Below are positions 45,382 through 53,185 of a stretch of 64,000 nt of DNA, in pieces (positions within the stretch are counted from its first letter, which is position 1; every line of letters starts with the position of its first letter). A model generated the notes under the pieces. It saw only the letters and a list, made by a program, of their open reading frames with translations, did not search any database and had not been told where the DNA came from. The DNA comes from Ruegeria sp. Ofav3-42. Its GTDB lineage: Bacteria > Pseudomonadota > Alphaproteobacteria > Rhodobacterales > Rhodobacteraceae. The stretch covers positions 434,001-498,000 of the forward strand of contig NZ_JAKRGB010000002.1 in NCBI RefSeq assembly GCF_022347725.1, given 5' to 3'. The position numbers and the translations under genes were made by a program.

Positions 45382-45828
45382 ATGCAAACAAGAACCAAAA
45401 GAAATGCTCGAGTGGTCCTGCTGACCCTGCTCCCAATATTGGGGGCAGGGTTTGTCAGTGCAGAGGAAACCAGTCAGTCCGGTGGTATATCCATCGAGCT
45501 GAGCTCGGCAGAGGCGAGGGGGCAAAACTGTCTGCTGAGTTTTGTCGCCGAAAACTCTTACGACTCTGACATCGACGGTGCCGTGTACGAAGCCGTACTT
45601 TTCGGGACTGAAGGGAAGGTGGCCCTGCTGACGTTACTGGATTTCGCAGAATTACCCGCAGGGCGCCTCCGAGTGCGTCAGTTCCAATTCAACGACATGG
45701 CCTGCAACGAGATCAGCCGAATTCTGATCAACGGAGTGCAGGAGTGTGAAACCCAAGGCGACATGGCGGATGCCTGCCTGACCGGGCTTGAACTCAAAAG
45801 CCGTCTTGAAACCGAGGTGATTGGATAA
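45382..45828 (+). CDS. Small secreted hypothetical protein in the haem locus
   Basis: A 148-residue protein with a signal peptide (VVLLTLLPILGAGFVSAEET). The mature part has four cysteines (in QNCLLSF, NDMACNEI, QECETQ and DACLTG), possibly two disulphides, and no known haem motif. It lies between the receptor and exbB in the same operon. I know of similar small secreted proteins in rhodobacterial haem loci but no function. Since it is always co-transcribed with the TonB system, a periplasmic role in the receptor/ExbBD complex is possible. Confidence 0.6.
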   Translation: MQTRTKRNARVVLLTLLPILGAGFVSAEETSQSGGISIELSSAEARGQNCLLSFVAENSYDSDIDGAVYEAVLFGTEGKVALLTLLDFAELPAGRLRVRQFQFNDMACNEISRILINGVQECETQGDMADACLTGLELKSRLETEVIG

Positions 45829-45832
45829 ACTC

Positions 45833-46501
45833 ATGAATGCGATACTTCAAAAGTTGATGGATATTCTGGCGCTGGGCGGGCCGGTTGTGGCCATCCTGAT
45901 CCTGACGTCCATCGCGACACTCTCGTTGGTTTTGTACAAACTCTGGCAATTCCGAGCCGCCGGGGTCGGCCGCCATATCGAGCTTTCGCGTGCGATTCAG
46001 GCGTGGGATCGTCAGGATCACGCGGACACCCGGGCGCATCTCAACAAAAGCCGCAGCTATCTGGCACCGGTTATCGCGATGGCATTGTCTGGTGAGGACC
46101 GCACTTTGTCCGAACGAGTCGATGCCGAGGCCGAAGCACGTTTCGCGCAACTCGAGCAGGGGTTCAATGTGTTGGACATGGTGGCGCAGCTTGCCCCACT
46201 CTTGGGCCTCTTCGGTACTGTTCTGGGTATGATTGAGGCGTTTCAGACCCTTCAGGGCGCGGGCAATTCCGTTGATCCGTCGTTGTTGGCGGGCGGCATC
46301 TGGGTGGCCTTGCTGACCACGGCAGCCGGGCTTGCCGTTGCAATGCCGACATCAATGGTCCTGACGTGGTTCGAAGCACGAATGAGCCGCGAACGCACCT
46401 TTGCCAACCGCGCATTGCGGACGGTCTTTGCACCGGGGCATGCGGATGATGAAGTCGTGGCTGCAGGGCCCGCGCAAACAGCCTTTGCCCATGGCGCTTG
46501 A
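45833..46501 (+). CDS. exbB: ExbB/TolQ-family proton channel protein
   Basis: A 222-residue MotA/TolQ/ExbB protein. The first helix is VVAILILTSIATLSLVLYKL; the conserved cytoplasmic-to-membrane block is QLAPLLGLFGTVLGMIEAF, followed by a helix in GIWVALLTTAAGLAVAMP. With ExbD it uses the proton gradient to energise TonB. I start at ATG 45833; a TTG at 45821 is in frame and overlaps the previous stop. It overlaps exbD by 11 bp. Confidence 0.9.
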   Translation: MNAILQKLMDILALGGPVVAILILTSIATLSLVLYKLWQFRAAGVGRHIELSRAIQAWDRQDHADTRAHLNKSRSYLAPVIAMALSGEDRTLSERVDAEAEARFAQLEQGFNVLDMVAQLAPLLGLFGTVLGMIEAFQTLQGAGNSVDPSLLAGGIWVALLTTAAGLAVAMPTSMVLTWFEARMSRERTFANRALRTVFAPGHADDEVVAAGPAQTAFAHGA

Positions 46502-46862
46502 CGTTCGCAAGAAACGGCGCAGACGCCTGTCGATGACGTCCCTGATCGACGTCATCTTTTTGCTGCTGCTGTTCTTCATGCTGACGTCGACTTTCTCGAA
46601 GTTTGGCGAGATCGAGTTCACCGCCGCTGCTGCCGGAGGACCGGAAACGGATCGGGCCATCCGGTTTGTCAAACTCGAGGCTAATCGAATTCTCGTCGAT
46701 GGAACGCTTGTGTCCTTCGAAGACGTTGCCGCGCGGCTCACTGATAGCAAACCCCAGACAGCGCTGATCAGCCTCAGCCAGGACGCAACCTCTCAGCAGT
46801 TGATAGATCTACTTTCAGTCCTGAAGGGTATAGATCAGTTGCGCGCGCAGGTGATCGGATGA
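46491..46862 (+). CDS. exbD: ExbD/TolR-family protein (first copy)
   Basis: A 123-residue single-span protein. SMTSLIDVIFLLLLFFMLTS is the ExbD membrane helix with the essential aspartate. A short periplasmic domain follows. I start at ATG 46491 (MALDVRKKRR), which overlaps the exbB stop by 11 bp; longer frames run through exbB. It overlaps the second exbD by 4 bp. It partners with ExbB in the Ton motor. The cytoplasmic tail KKRRRRLS is strongly basic, as in other ExbD proteins. Confidence 0.88.
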   Translation: MALDVRKKRRRRLSMTSLIDVIFLLLLFFMLTSTFSKFGEIEFTAAAAGGPETDRAIRFVKLEANRILVDGTLVSFEDVAARLTDSKPQTALISLSQDATSQQLIDLLSVLKGIDQLRAQVIG

Positions 46863-47254
46863 ATCAGCTGAAACCTAAGGCAAAACAAGGCCGAGAGCCG
46901 ACGATCGCCCTGATCAATGTCGTTTTCCTGATGCTCATCTTCTACATGATCGCGGGCACCCTTGCGCCGCCGCTCAGCAAATCGGTGAAGCTAGTCGAAA
47001 CCAGCGATCTGGAGGGGCGCGAGCCGCCGGATGCCTTGGTCATCCGCAGCGATGGCACGCTGGAATACCGTAGTGCGGAACTCACGGGCGTCGAAGCGTA
47101 TGTCGAACGCGCGTCCATCGATTTGCCGCTGGATGACGTTCGCGTTGTGCCTGACCGGGCCTTGCCTGCGGTCAAGTTGAAAGAAGTCAGCGATACGCTA
47201 CGAAGCTTGGGCGCGAAGAAGGTCTATGTAGTCACCGAGAGGGGTTTGCAATGA
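46859..47254 (+). CDS. ExbD/TolR-family protein (second copy)
   Basis: A 131-residue protein of the same family as its neighbour. The helix is PTIALINVVFLMLIFYMIAG; the usual acidic residue in the helix (Asp in ExbD) is replaced by Asn in LINVVF, which may remove proton coupling. The periplasmic part contains LVIRSDGTLEYRSAELTGVE and KKVYVVTERG. It overlaps the genes on both sides by 4 bp. In bacterial systems with two ExbD proteins, one can have a specialised role. Confidence 0.82.
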   Translation: MNQLKPKAKQGREPTIALINVVFLMLIFYMIAGTLAPPLSKSVKLVETSDLEGREPPDALVIRSDGTLEYRSAELTGVEAYVERASIDLPLDDVRVVPDRALPAVKLKEVSDTLRSLGAKKVYVVTERGLQ

Positions 47255-48075
47255 TACCCCGATCACGCGGCGTCGCCATAACCGCTTTGACATTGGCCGC
47301 AGCAACGCACGTCCTCGCACTGCATGATTTTTCCGCTGGCGAGACTGTGAATATAGAAGGGGGCGGTTCGGGCGAGGTTGCCGCCTTGGGGGATTCGTTC
47401 AAGGACTATGTCACCGGGGCTACTGCCTCTGCACCATCAGCCGCGCACCAACTACCCGTGACGCCCACACAACAGCAACCTACTGTCACTCCGACATCCC
47501 AGGCCGAGGCGATCGTTCCCCAGACGATCAGCCCCACAGCCCCAAACAGCGCGACAGCGGTCGCGGTGACAAGCCCTCAAAAACCGGTGGAGCCTGAGGC
47601 GGCAACAGCACCAGAGCCACAGCCCAAGAGAGCCGCAGTTTCGCAGCCTGAGGACGTAACACCACCGGAACCGGCTCAGCAAAAGGTCAATCAGATCGCA
47701 TCAAAGAAGGGAAATTCCGAAAAGTCGGCCAAAAAGGGCAGCGCGTCCGGAAATACGAGCAAGGGTGCTGCGACGGCGAAAGAAACCAAATCCAAATCGG
47801 CGGGGCAGGGTAACGCCCAGGCCAGTAACTACGCAGGGCATGTGAAGCGGAAAATCACGCGTGCGAGGCGAAAAAGTGTCAACGTCCGGGGCGCGGCTCT
47901 GGTGAGCTTTCGGATCGGTGACAACGGTGGCCTGTTGAGTGTCAGCATCACGCGCAGCTCGGGGTCTAAACGACTGGATCAAGTGGCCCTTGCCCAGGTG
48001 CGCGCCGCCGCCCCGTTCCAGCCACCACCAGCTGCGGCAAGGCGCGACTACACAATCGAGATAGTCGGGAAGTAA
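47251..48075 (+). CDS. tonB: TonB energy transducer
   Basis: A 274-residue TonB-family protein. It has an N-terminal membrane anchor (GVAITALTLAAATHVLAL) and a long Pro/Ala/Lys-rich spacer spanning the periplasm. The C-terminal domain has LVSFRIGDNGGLLSVSITRSSGS and ends RDYTIEIVGK. It links ExbBD to the receptor above. It is the last gene in this operon and overlaps exbD by 4 bp. The spacer is enriched for proline in its first half and for lysine/serine in the second. Confidence 0.88.
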   Translation: MIPRSRGVAITALTLAAATHVLALHDFSAGETVNIEGGGSGEVAALGDSFKDYVTGATASAPSAAHQLPVTPTQQQPTVTPTSQAEAIVPQTISPTAPNSATAVAVTSPQKPVEPEAATAPEPQPKRAAVSQPEDVTPPEPAQQKVNQIASKKGNSEKSAKKGSASGNTSKGAATAKETKSKSAGQGNAQASNYAGHVKRKITRARRKSVNVRGAALVSFRIGDNGGLLSVSITRSSGSKRLDQVALAQVRAAAPFQPPPAAARRDYTIEIVGK

Positions 48076-48190
48076 TGGGGCTACCTTTCAATCCGGGGAG
48101 CAGTGCCATTCCGCGATACTGATCTTTCAGATGTGGTTGGAAGGCCTGCGCTGGTTTCCGGGCCAGATCCCAGTGAATTGTTGAACCGAC

Positions 48191-48871
48191 TTAAGAAACG
48201 TTTCTTTCATTCAGAAACTTCATTGTGTTTTCCAACCCTTGCCGCATGTGACCTTCAAGGTGAGCAAGCATGTCGTCCAAGCTGTCCCCATTGGCGAGCT
48301 CAATGTACTTGTCATGGGATTCCCGAAGTGGGCCGCCCCGCCCATGTGCCTTCTGATGCATAGCAAAGTAGAACTGCAGGTTGGGTTTCAGGCGTTCCCA
48401 GCTTTGCAATAGAAGGGTGTGTCCCGAAAGCTCGTAGCACCATGAATGAAGGTGCATTTCCGCCATGATCGCGCCGTAGGGATCGTTGTTCGAGATGCAT
48501 TCGCAAAGCCTGTTGTTGCGCATTTTCAGGTCGGCGAGGCTGACCAAGTCGCGCTTGTCCCAACAGAATTGGAAAGCCATCTTCTCGAGCCCGGTTCGGA
48601 ACGAATAGATTTCGTCCAGATCAACCGGGTCCAGTGTGCGAAGGAAGGATCCCCGGAAGGGGATGTAAACAAGAAGCCCAATCTCGCTCAGTTGGACCAT
48701 CGCCTCGCGCAGAGTTGCCCGGCTGACATCCAGCTGTGCGGCGACTTGGGTCTCAAGCAGTTTTGCGCCTGGTTCCAGATCTCCGGTCAAAATCAGCTTC
48801 TGGAGTCGCTCCAGTGTCCTGTCTTTCAATGTGTCGCCGGATTTCTCCGTCGAGGGTACTTGTCGTGTCAT
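48191..48871 (-). CDS. GntR-family regulator, FCD (FadR-like) type
   Basis: A 226-residue regulator with an N-terminal winged helix: LKDRTLERLQKLILTGDLEP, then AAQLDVSRATLREAMVQLSE. The C-terminal FCD helical ligand domain contains LEKMAFQFCWD, EMHLHSWCYELSGH and HDKYIELANGD, with histidines that could bind a metal. FCD regulators sense organic acids. It is divergent from the TAXI binding-protein gene, and two ATTGTCGACAAT operators lie in the gap, so it is the probable controller of the TAXI-aminotransferase-reductase unit. The ligand is unknown. Confidence 0.88.
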   Translation of the reverse strand: MTRQVPSTEKSGDTLKDRTLERLQKLILTGDLEPGAKLLETQVAAQLDVSRATLREAMVQLSEIGLLVYIPFRGSFLRTLDPVDLDEIYSFRTGLEKMAFQFCWDKRDLVSLADLKMRNNRLCECISNNDPYGAIMAEMHLHSWCYELSGHTLLLQSWERLKPNLQFYFAMHQKAHGRGGPLRESHDKYIELANGDSLDDMLAHLEGHMRQGLENTMKFLNERNVS

Positions 48872-49021
48872 GTCGATCCCGTTGATGGAACACCCAATGG
48901 GCGGAAGGCGAGATTACTTCGTGAGGCCAAGATAGCCAGAAAAATGACTGGGGCTGAACATTCAATTTCATTCATATCGTTTGCTGCAGCGGACTAGTTC
49001 AAGGTAGTTCGCCAACGGATA

Positions 49022-49052
49022 ATTGTCGACAATAATAAGTATTGTCGACAAT
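49022..49052. promoter_or_regulatory. Tandem GntR (FCD) operators
   Basis: ATTGTCGACAAT occurs twice, at 49022-49033 and 49041-49052, 19 bp centre to centre. Each contains TTGTCGACAA, which fits the TNGTNNACNA consensus of FCD-type GntR regulators. They lie between the divergent GntR and TAXI genes, about 140 bp before the TAXI start. Confidence 0.8.
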
Positions 49053-49192
49053 TTAAACTGCCTGCCGTATTGTCCTCACAGGTGGGGATTCGAAAAGCTC
49101 CGAACCTTGGCTGCGATTGCCCACTCCATCGGCAAGAAATGATCACCTGGTCTGGAACCGGGGTGACGCAACAGGTGAAAAGGGAGTTATTC

Positions 49193-50182
49193 ATGTTGTC
49201 GACAGGCATCCTTAAACGGAAAATGCATACTGGTCTTGCAGCTCTTGGCGCAGCTGCACTGATAGCCGGCACATCTGCAAAAGCGGAAGAATTTTTGACA
49301 ATCGGCACCGGCGGTGTGACAGGTATTTACTATGCTGTTGGCGGCGGTATCTGCCGCCTGGTCAACCAAAAGCGCAAGGAACACGGCATTCGATGCTCGG
49401 TCGAGAGCACGGGCGGATCGGTTTACAACCTGCGTACCATGCGCGAGGGCGAGCTTGAGATGGGTATTGTCCAGTCGGACTGGCAGTTCCACGCTCTGAA
49501 CGGGACCAGCTTATTCGAAGAGGATGGCCCGGACGGTGAACTCCGCAGTCTGTTTTCGCTGCACCCGGATACAGTCATCATCGCCGCGCGCAAGGATACA
49601 GGTATTCAGTCTCTGGACGACCTCGGTGGTCGGACTATCAACTTGGGCAACCCCGGCTCTGGAACGCGTGGGACGGCTGAAGTTCTCGTGGATGCCATGG
49701 GCTGGGACATGGATCATTTCGGGCTGGTGACCGAGCTTAAATCCGCAGAACAGTCTTCGGCCCTGTGCGATAACACAATCGAGGCCTTCCTGATGGTCGC
49801 AGGAAACCCGGTGGCTAACGTGCTGGAGGCTGCCACAACCTGTGACATCAACATCATTCCTGTTGAGGGTGAGGCTGTACAGACGTTGGTGGAAAGCAAA
49901 CCCTACTATGGCAACGTGACAATTCCGGGCGGTCTGTATCGCGGTGTGGATGGCGACGTTCCATCCTTTGGTCTTCCGTCCACCTTTGTGACATCCTCGA
50001 AAGTGCCAGATGAAACCGTCTACGTTATGGTCAAGGCGGTCTTTGACAACTTTGACGCCTTCAAGTCGTTCCACCCCGCCTTCGCCAACCTCAAGAAAGA
50101 GGAAATGGTGGTGAACGGATTGTCCGCTCCGATGCATCCGGGCGCCGAGCGCTATTTCCGCGAAGTCGGGTTGATAAACTAA
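49193..50182 (+). CDS. TAXI-family TRAP transporter solute-binding protein
   Basis: A 329-residue periplasmic receptor of the TAXI TRAP type. It has a signal peptide (AALGAAALIAGTSAKAEE) and the TAXI family blocks FLTIGTGGVTGIYYAVGG, then VESTGGSVYNLRTMREGELE and INLGNPGSGTRGTAEV. It captures small organic acids or amino acids. I use ATG 49193, with GGGAG 6 bases upstream; the frame opens earlier (49070) through the promoter. There is no fused TRAP permease (dctQM) gene next to it, so it is an orphan receptor. It heads a unit with an aminotransferase and a ProC-like protein. Confidence 0.88.
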   Translation: MLSTGILKRKMHTGLAALGAAALIAGTSAKAEEFLTIGTGGVTGIYYAVGGGICRLVNQKRKEHGIRCSVESTGGSVYNLRTMREGELEMGIVQSDWQFHALNGTSLFEEDGPDGELRSLFSLHPDTVIIAARKDTGIQSLDDLGGRTINLGNPGSGTRGTAEVLVDAMGWDMDHFGLVTELKSAEQSSALCDNTIEAFLMVAGNPVANVLEAATTCDINIIPVEGEAVQTLVESKPYYGNVTIPGGLYRGVDGDVPSFGLPSTFVTSSKVPDETVYVMVKAVFDNFDAFKSFHPAFANLKKEEMVVNGLSAPMHPGAERYFREVGLIN

Positions 50183-50192
50183 GCACACTATT

Positions 50193-50215
50193 GAGGCGGC
50201 GGATGCCGCCGCCTC
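50193..50215 (+). terminator. Strong intercistronic hairpin after the TAXI gene
   Basis: GAGGCGGCGG pairs with CCGCCGCCTC over a 3-base ATG loop. No T-tract follows. It probably stabilises or attenuates the mRNA so that more binding protein than enzymes is made. Confidence 0.55.
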
Positions 50216-50242
50216 TGCACCCTTTCAACGCAACGCCCACCT

Positions 50243-51196
50243 ATGAGTTTTAACATGAGCGAGCAAAGCCTGAGCCATTCCACTCATGACGCGCAGGAAG
50301 ACGCGCGCAATCGAGACATCAAGATATTTCTCAACGGTAAGATCGTGCCGCGTAGCGAAGCAATGGTGTCCGTCTACGACTCAGGCTTCATGCTTGGGGA
50401 TGGAATGTGGGAAGGGCTGCGGCTTTACAACGGCACATGGGCATTCTTCGATGAACACATGGACCGGTTTTTTAATAGCTGCAAGGCTGTCTCTATTGAC
50501 GTTGGCATGACCAAGGACGAGGTGCTGCAGGCGCTGAACGACACTGCCAAGGCCAACGGAATGACAACTGATGCCCATTGCCGGTTCATGGTGACCCGCG
50601 GTCCAAAGGACAAACCGTTTCAGCATCCGGGGCTGTCACGTTCCGGGCCAACAGTGGTTGCTGTTGTGGAACACTCGAAACCCGCGGACAGCCTGATGAG
50701 CCAGGGCATCCGATTGGCCACCGTGCCGCAGGTCCGTGGTCTACCGATGAGCCAGGACGCCAAGTACAACAGTCACTCAAAGCTGAACTGCGTTATCGCG
50801 TGCCTGCAGGCGGAACAGGCAGGTGCAGACGAAGCCCTGATGCTGGACCCACATGGATTTGTGAACACGACGAATGCGTGCAACTTCTTCATCGTGCGTC
50901 GGGGCGAGGTTTGGACCTCCACTGGCGACTACTGCATGAACGGAGTGACGCGCCAAAAGGTCATAGACCTGTGCCGTGCCAACGACATCCCGGTATTCGA
51001 AAAGAACTACTCGCTATATGAAGCCTACGGGGCCGACGAGGCCTTTCTGACCGGCACGTTCGGCGCACAGACACCCGTCGCGTCGATAGATGGGAAGAAG
51101 ATCGGAGAATATGAAGGTGCCGGTCCGATGACCCGTCGCCTGCGCGAGCTGTACAAAGAACTTGTGCAACGAAGCACCCTGAGGGTCGCGAGCTGA
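50243..51196 (+). CDS. Class IV PLP aminotransferase-like protein, atypical
   Basis: A 317-residue fold-type IV PLP protein (D-amino acid/branched-chain aminotransferase group). The family entry motif VYDSGFMLGDGMWEGL is at residues 44-59, and the Schiff-base lysine is K180 in NSHSKLNCV. The conserved acidic residue that holds the PLP pyridine nitrogen normally lies in GFVxETNATN. Here that string is GFVNTTNACN, so the Glu is Thr209. The protein therefore may not be a normal transaminase. It follows the TAXI gene after a hairpin and precedes a ProC-like gene by 4 bp. A second ATG at 50255 could be the start. Confidence 0.82.
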   Translation: MSFNMSEQSLSHSTHDAQEDARNRDIKIFLNGKIVPRSEAMVSVYDSGFMLGDGMWEGLRLYNGTWAFFDEHMDRFFNSCKAVSIDVGMTKDEVLQALNDTAKANGMTTDAHCRFMVTRGPKDKPFQHPGLSRSGPTVVAVVEHSKPADSLMSQGIRLATVPQVRGLPMSQDAKYNSHSKLNCVIACLQAEQAGADEALMLDPHGFVNTTNACNFFIVRRGEVWTSTGDYCMNGVTRQKVIDLCRANDIPVFEKNYSLYEAYGADEAFLTGTFGAQTPVASIDGKKIGEYEGAGPMTRRLRELYKELVQRSTLRVAS

Positions 51197-51200
51197 CTGC

Positions 51201-52058
51201 ATGTCACAGATCGCGGATTCAGAAGGTCGGAGCCGTTTGGATGTAGGCCACGGTGGTCTCTTACTTCTGGGTTGCGGCAAGATGGGCACCGCCTTGTTGA
51301 ACGGATGGCTCAATGCCGGGTTGGACCCCAAAAAGATCATTGTTCTGGACCCGCGCCCATCTGAGTGGCTGCGGGGCCTTGCGCGACGCGGCCTGCGCCT
51401 GAACCAACAGCCAGAAGTTCCTCCTTCTGTTGCGGTGATCGCTACGAAGCCTCAGGTCATGGCTTCTGCTTTGTCGGACCTGATTTCGCTTGGGTCCGGG
51501 CAAACTCTTTTCGTATCGGTCGCCGCCGGGACTCTGATTTCGACCTATGAGGAATTGCTGGGTTCGCAGACGCCAGTTGTGCGCACAATGCCAAACACGC
51601 CCGCATCTGTTGGTTCAGGTATTACCGCTCTCGTCGGCAACGCTTGTACGACCGTCAGGGATTTGGATCTTGCAACAAAATTGATGCAGGCAGTTGGAGA
51701 GACCGTGGTCCTTGATGATGAGGACATGCTTCACGCTGTAACCGCGATTTCCGGGAGCGGCCCGGCCTATGTTTTTGCGATGACAGAGGCATTGACAGAG
51801 GCAGGGAGAGAATTGGGTTTGGCGCACGACGTTGCGGCAAAACTGGCTTCCGCAATGATCTCGGGGAGCGGCGATTTGATGCGATCCAGCCCACTGTCAC
51901 CGGCGGATCTTCGGAAACAAGTGACATCACCAAACGGGACAACCCAAGCAGGTCTGAAGGAGCTTATGTCCCGTGGAAACGGTGTGCTTGACCTCATTCA
52001 AAAGACGACGCGGGCCGCGCACAGGCGCAGTGTCGAGCTGTCCCAAAACCCTGACTAG
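51201..52058 (+). CDS. Pyrroline-5-carboxylate reductase-like protein
   Basis: A 285-residue ProC-family reductase. The Rossmann motif is LLLLGCGKMGTALLNGWL. The central part has VVRTMPNTPASVGSGITAL, and the dimerisation/substrate domain has AVTAISGSGPAYVFAMTEAL. Canonical ProC makes proline from pyrroline-5-carboxylate. In this operon with an unusual class IV protein and a binding protein, it may reduce a related cyclic imine. Its role in central proline synthesis cannot be excluded, so I give no symbol. A short hairpin (52049-52078) spans its stop codon. Confidence 0.88.
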   Translation: MSQIADSEGRSRLDVGHGGLLLLGCGKMGTALLNGWLNAGLDPKKIIVLDPRPSEWLRGLARRGLRLNQQPEVPPSVAVIATKPQVMASALSDLISLGSGQTLFVSVAAGTLISTYEELLGSQTPVVRTMPNTPASVGSGITALVGNACTTVRDLDLATKLMQAVGETVVLDDEDMLHAVTAISGSGPAYVFAMTEALTEAGRELGLAHDVAAKLASAMISGSGDLMRSSPLSPADLRKQVTSPNGTTQAGLKELMSRGNGVLDLIQKTTRAAHRRSVELSQNPD

Positions 52059-52386
52059 AATTGAAGTCCCAGTCAGGGCAGTGAAGCTCAGCTTGCCATT
52101 GGTGTTGTTGCGTTTTGTTATAATTCCCATTGGAGTTCCTTTTAGTCACGGGCTTTCGATGTCCGGGACGTGAGTTGGTTTGATTTTTCGGAAATTGTTT
52201 GGGTTAGGTTTGAACTCCAAAAAGAAGGCGATCGGGCCAAGCCGACGGAGAAGGGTGGCGCCTTGGCAATGCCTGGTCTGGTGCGCTGGAATTCGGGCGG
52301 GGAAAAGTGCTACACGGCCATTGTGGTGCTACGTTGTGTAGCACCGCGATCAAAATGGGGCTAAATCGAGCCGAAACGAGGAAACG
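52059..52386. other. Gene-free segment downstream of the ProC-like gene
   Basis: No convincing gene is seen. The start has a hairpin CCCTGACT...AGTCAGGG (52049-52078) overlapping the ProC-like stop, perhaps a terminator. Near the end GTGCTACAC (52307-52315) is inverted at 52336-52344. Base composition is lower in GC than the neighbours. Confidence 0.5.
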
Positions 52387-52488
52387 ATGAGTATGGTGGA
52401 TCCGAAAAACCACGAAAAATCAGGGTTTTCCGACGTGCGGCGCTCTGCGCGGCTCTCCGTTGCCCCCATGATGGATTTGTGTCACTGA
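52387..52488 (+). pseudogene. dusA: Truncated 5' end of dusA (tRNA dihydrouridine synthase A)
   Basis: The frame from ATG 52387 ends with ARLSVAPMMD, the well-known N-terminal motif of DusA (normally followed by WTDRHCR). After the D it changes to LCH and a stop at 52486. The 5' end of dusA is a described integration target for prophages and islands. I therefore read this as a fragment left at an insertion or deletion junction. The rest of dusA is not visible in the window. This is a strong inference from one 10-residue motif plus position. Confidence 0.65.
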
Positions 52489-53000
52489 TCGTATCTATTT
52501 GATTTTATGTTGTTTTTCATCGGCGATATTCTCGTGTAGCACATAAGTAGCAACAGTCCCTGCCTGATCGTGAAGCTGTACTTCATGTGTTTGGTGATGC
52601 AACATTTTCAGTGTTTCGACAACGAACGTGCCGAGGCGATGCAGCGTGCCTCGACGTGTCGTGTCGTTGACCGACCTTGAGGTATTCTTCTGCGGCATTG
52701 TGCCAAACTTTCAAGCGGGTTCTTTGCGGGGCAGGGTGTTTCTTCGGGGTTCACAAGGAGATCCAGAAGAAACACCTGCGGGCGCAATTGTTGGCCAAAT
52801 TTGACCGTTGGCTTTCACGTTACTCCGCAATTGGGATTGGTACTCAACCTGCCAGCGGCTTCGCCCTTGTGCCGTTCCATACAAGGGAGAGGAGTGGAAA
52901 GTTGTCGTTACCGTAGGCGCGAGCGACGGTGGATACCCCACATCAAGCGGATATTCTTTTGCTCGCCTCTCGTTCGCTTCTGATCAGGCTGCCGCATGTA
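52489..53000. other. Gene-poor remnant region
   Basis: Several short frames on both strands, such as 52495-52698 minus and 52677-52916 plus, show no recognisable family. No integrase, transposase or terminal repeat is identifiable. It may be degraded mobile DNA beside the truncated dusA. Confidence 0.4.
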
Positions 53001-53077
53001 TTACGTCGTTGAATACGAAATGAGTTAACCCAAGTAACGCATTTCCTGACAAACGGTGTCCTCCTTGAAAAGAAGAA

Positions 53078-53095
53078 AGTGAAATAAAATTCACT
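53078..53095. promoter_or_regulatory. Inverted repeat upstream of the polyol ABC operon
   Basis: AGTGAA at 53078-53083 is inverted as TTCACT at 53090-53095, with a 6-bp A/T spacer. It lies just upstream of the putative -35 box, and may bind the SorC regulator. Confidence 0.4.
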
Positions 53096-53118
53096 ATTAG
53101 AAAAAAATACCAAAAATG

Positions 53119-53147
53119 TTGACGACTCTTTGGCGACGACCTTAAAA
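53119..53147 (+). promoter_or_regulatory. Sigma70-like promoter of the polyol ABC operon
   Basis: TTGACG at 53119-53124 and TTAAAA at 53142-53147 are 17 bp apart, a good sigma70 spacing. Transcription would begin near 53154. The CAAGAAATTTCTTG palindrome lies just downstream. Confidence 0.5.
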
Positions 53148-53171
53148 GGGGTTGTGCAAAAAAATTCGCAT

Positions 53172-53185
53172 CAAGAAATTTCTTG
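53172..53185. promoter_or_regulatory. Perfect palindrome, candidate operator of the polyol operon
   Basis: CAAGAAATTTCTTG is a perfect 14-bp palindrome about 20 bp after the predicted transcription start and 63 bp before the binding-protein gene. The position suits a repressor; the SorC-type regulator in the operon is the obvious candidate. Confidence 0.55.

Noticed and set aside
48193..48206. Palindrome AAGAAACGTTTCTT
   Set aside because: It overlaps the last codons of the GntR coding region and the stop; no promoter nearby would use it.
52495..52698. A 67-residue minus-strand frame in the gene-poor region
   Set aside because: No recognisable motif, no clear ribosome site; cannot be told from chance, although a decayed mobile gene is possible.
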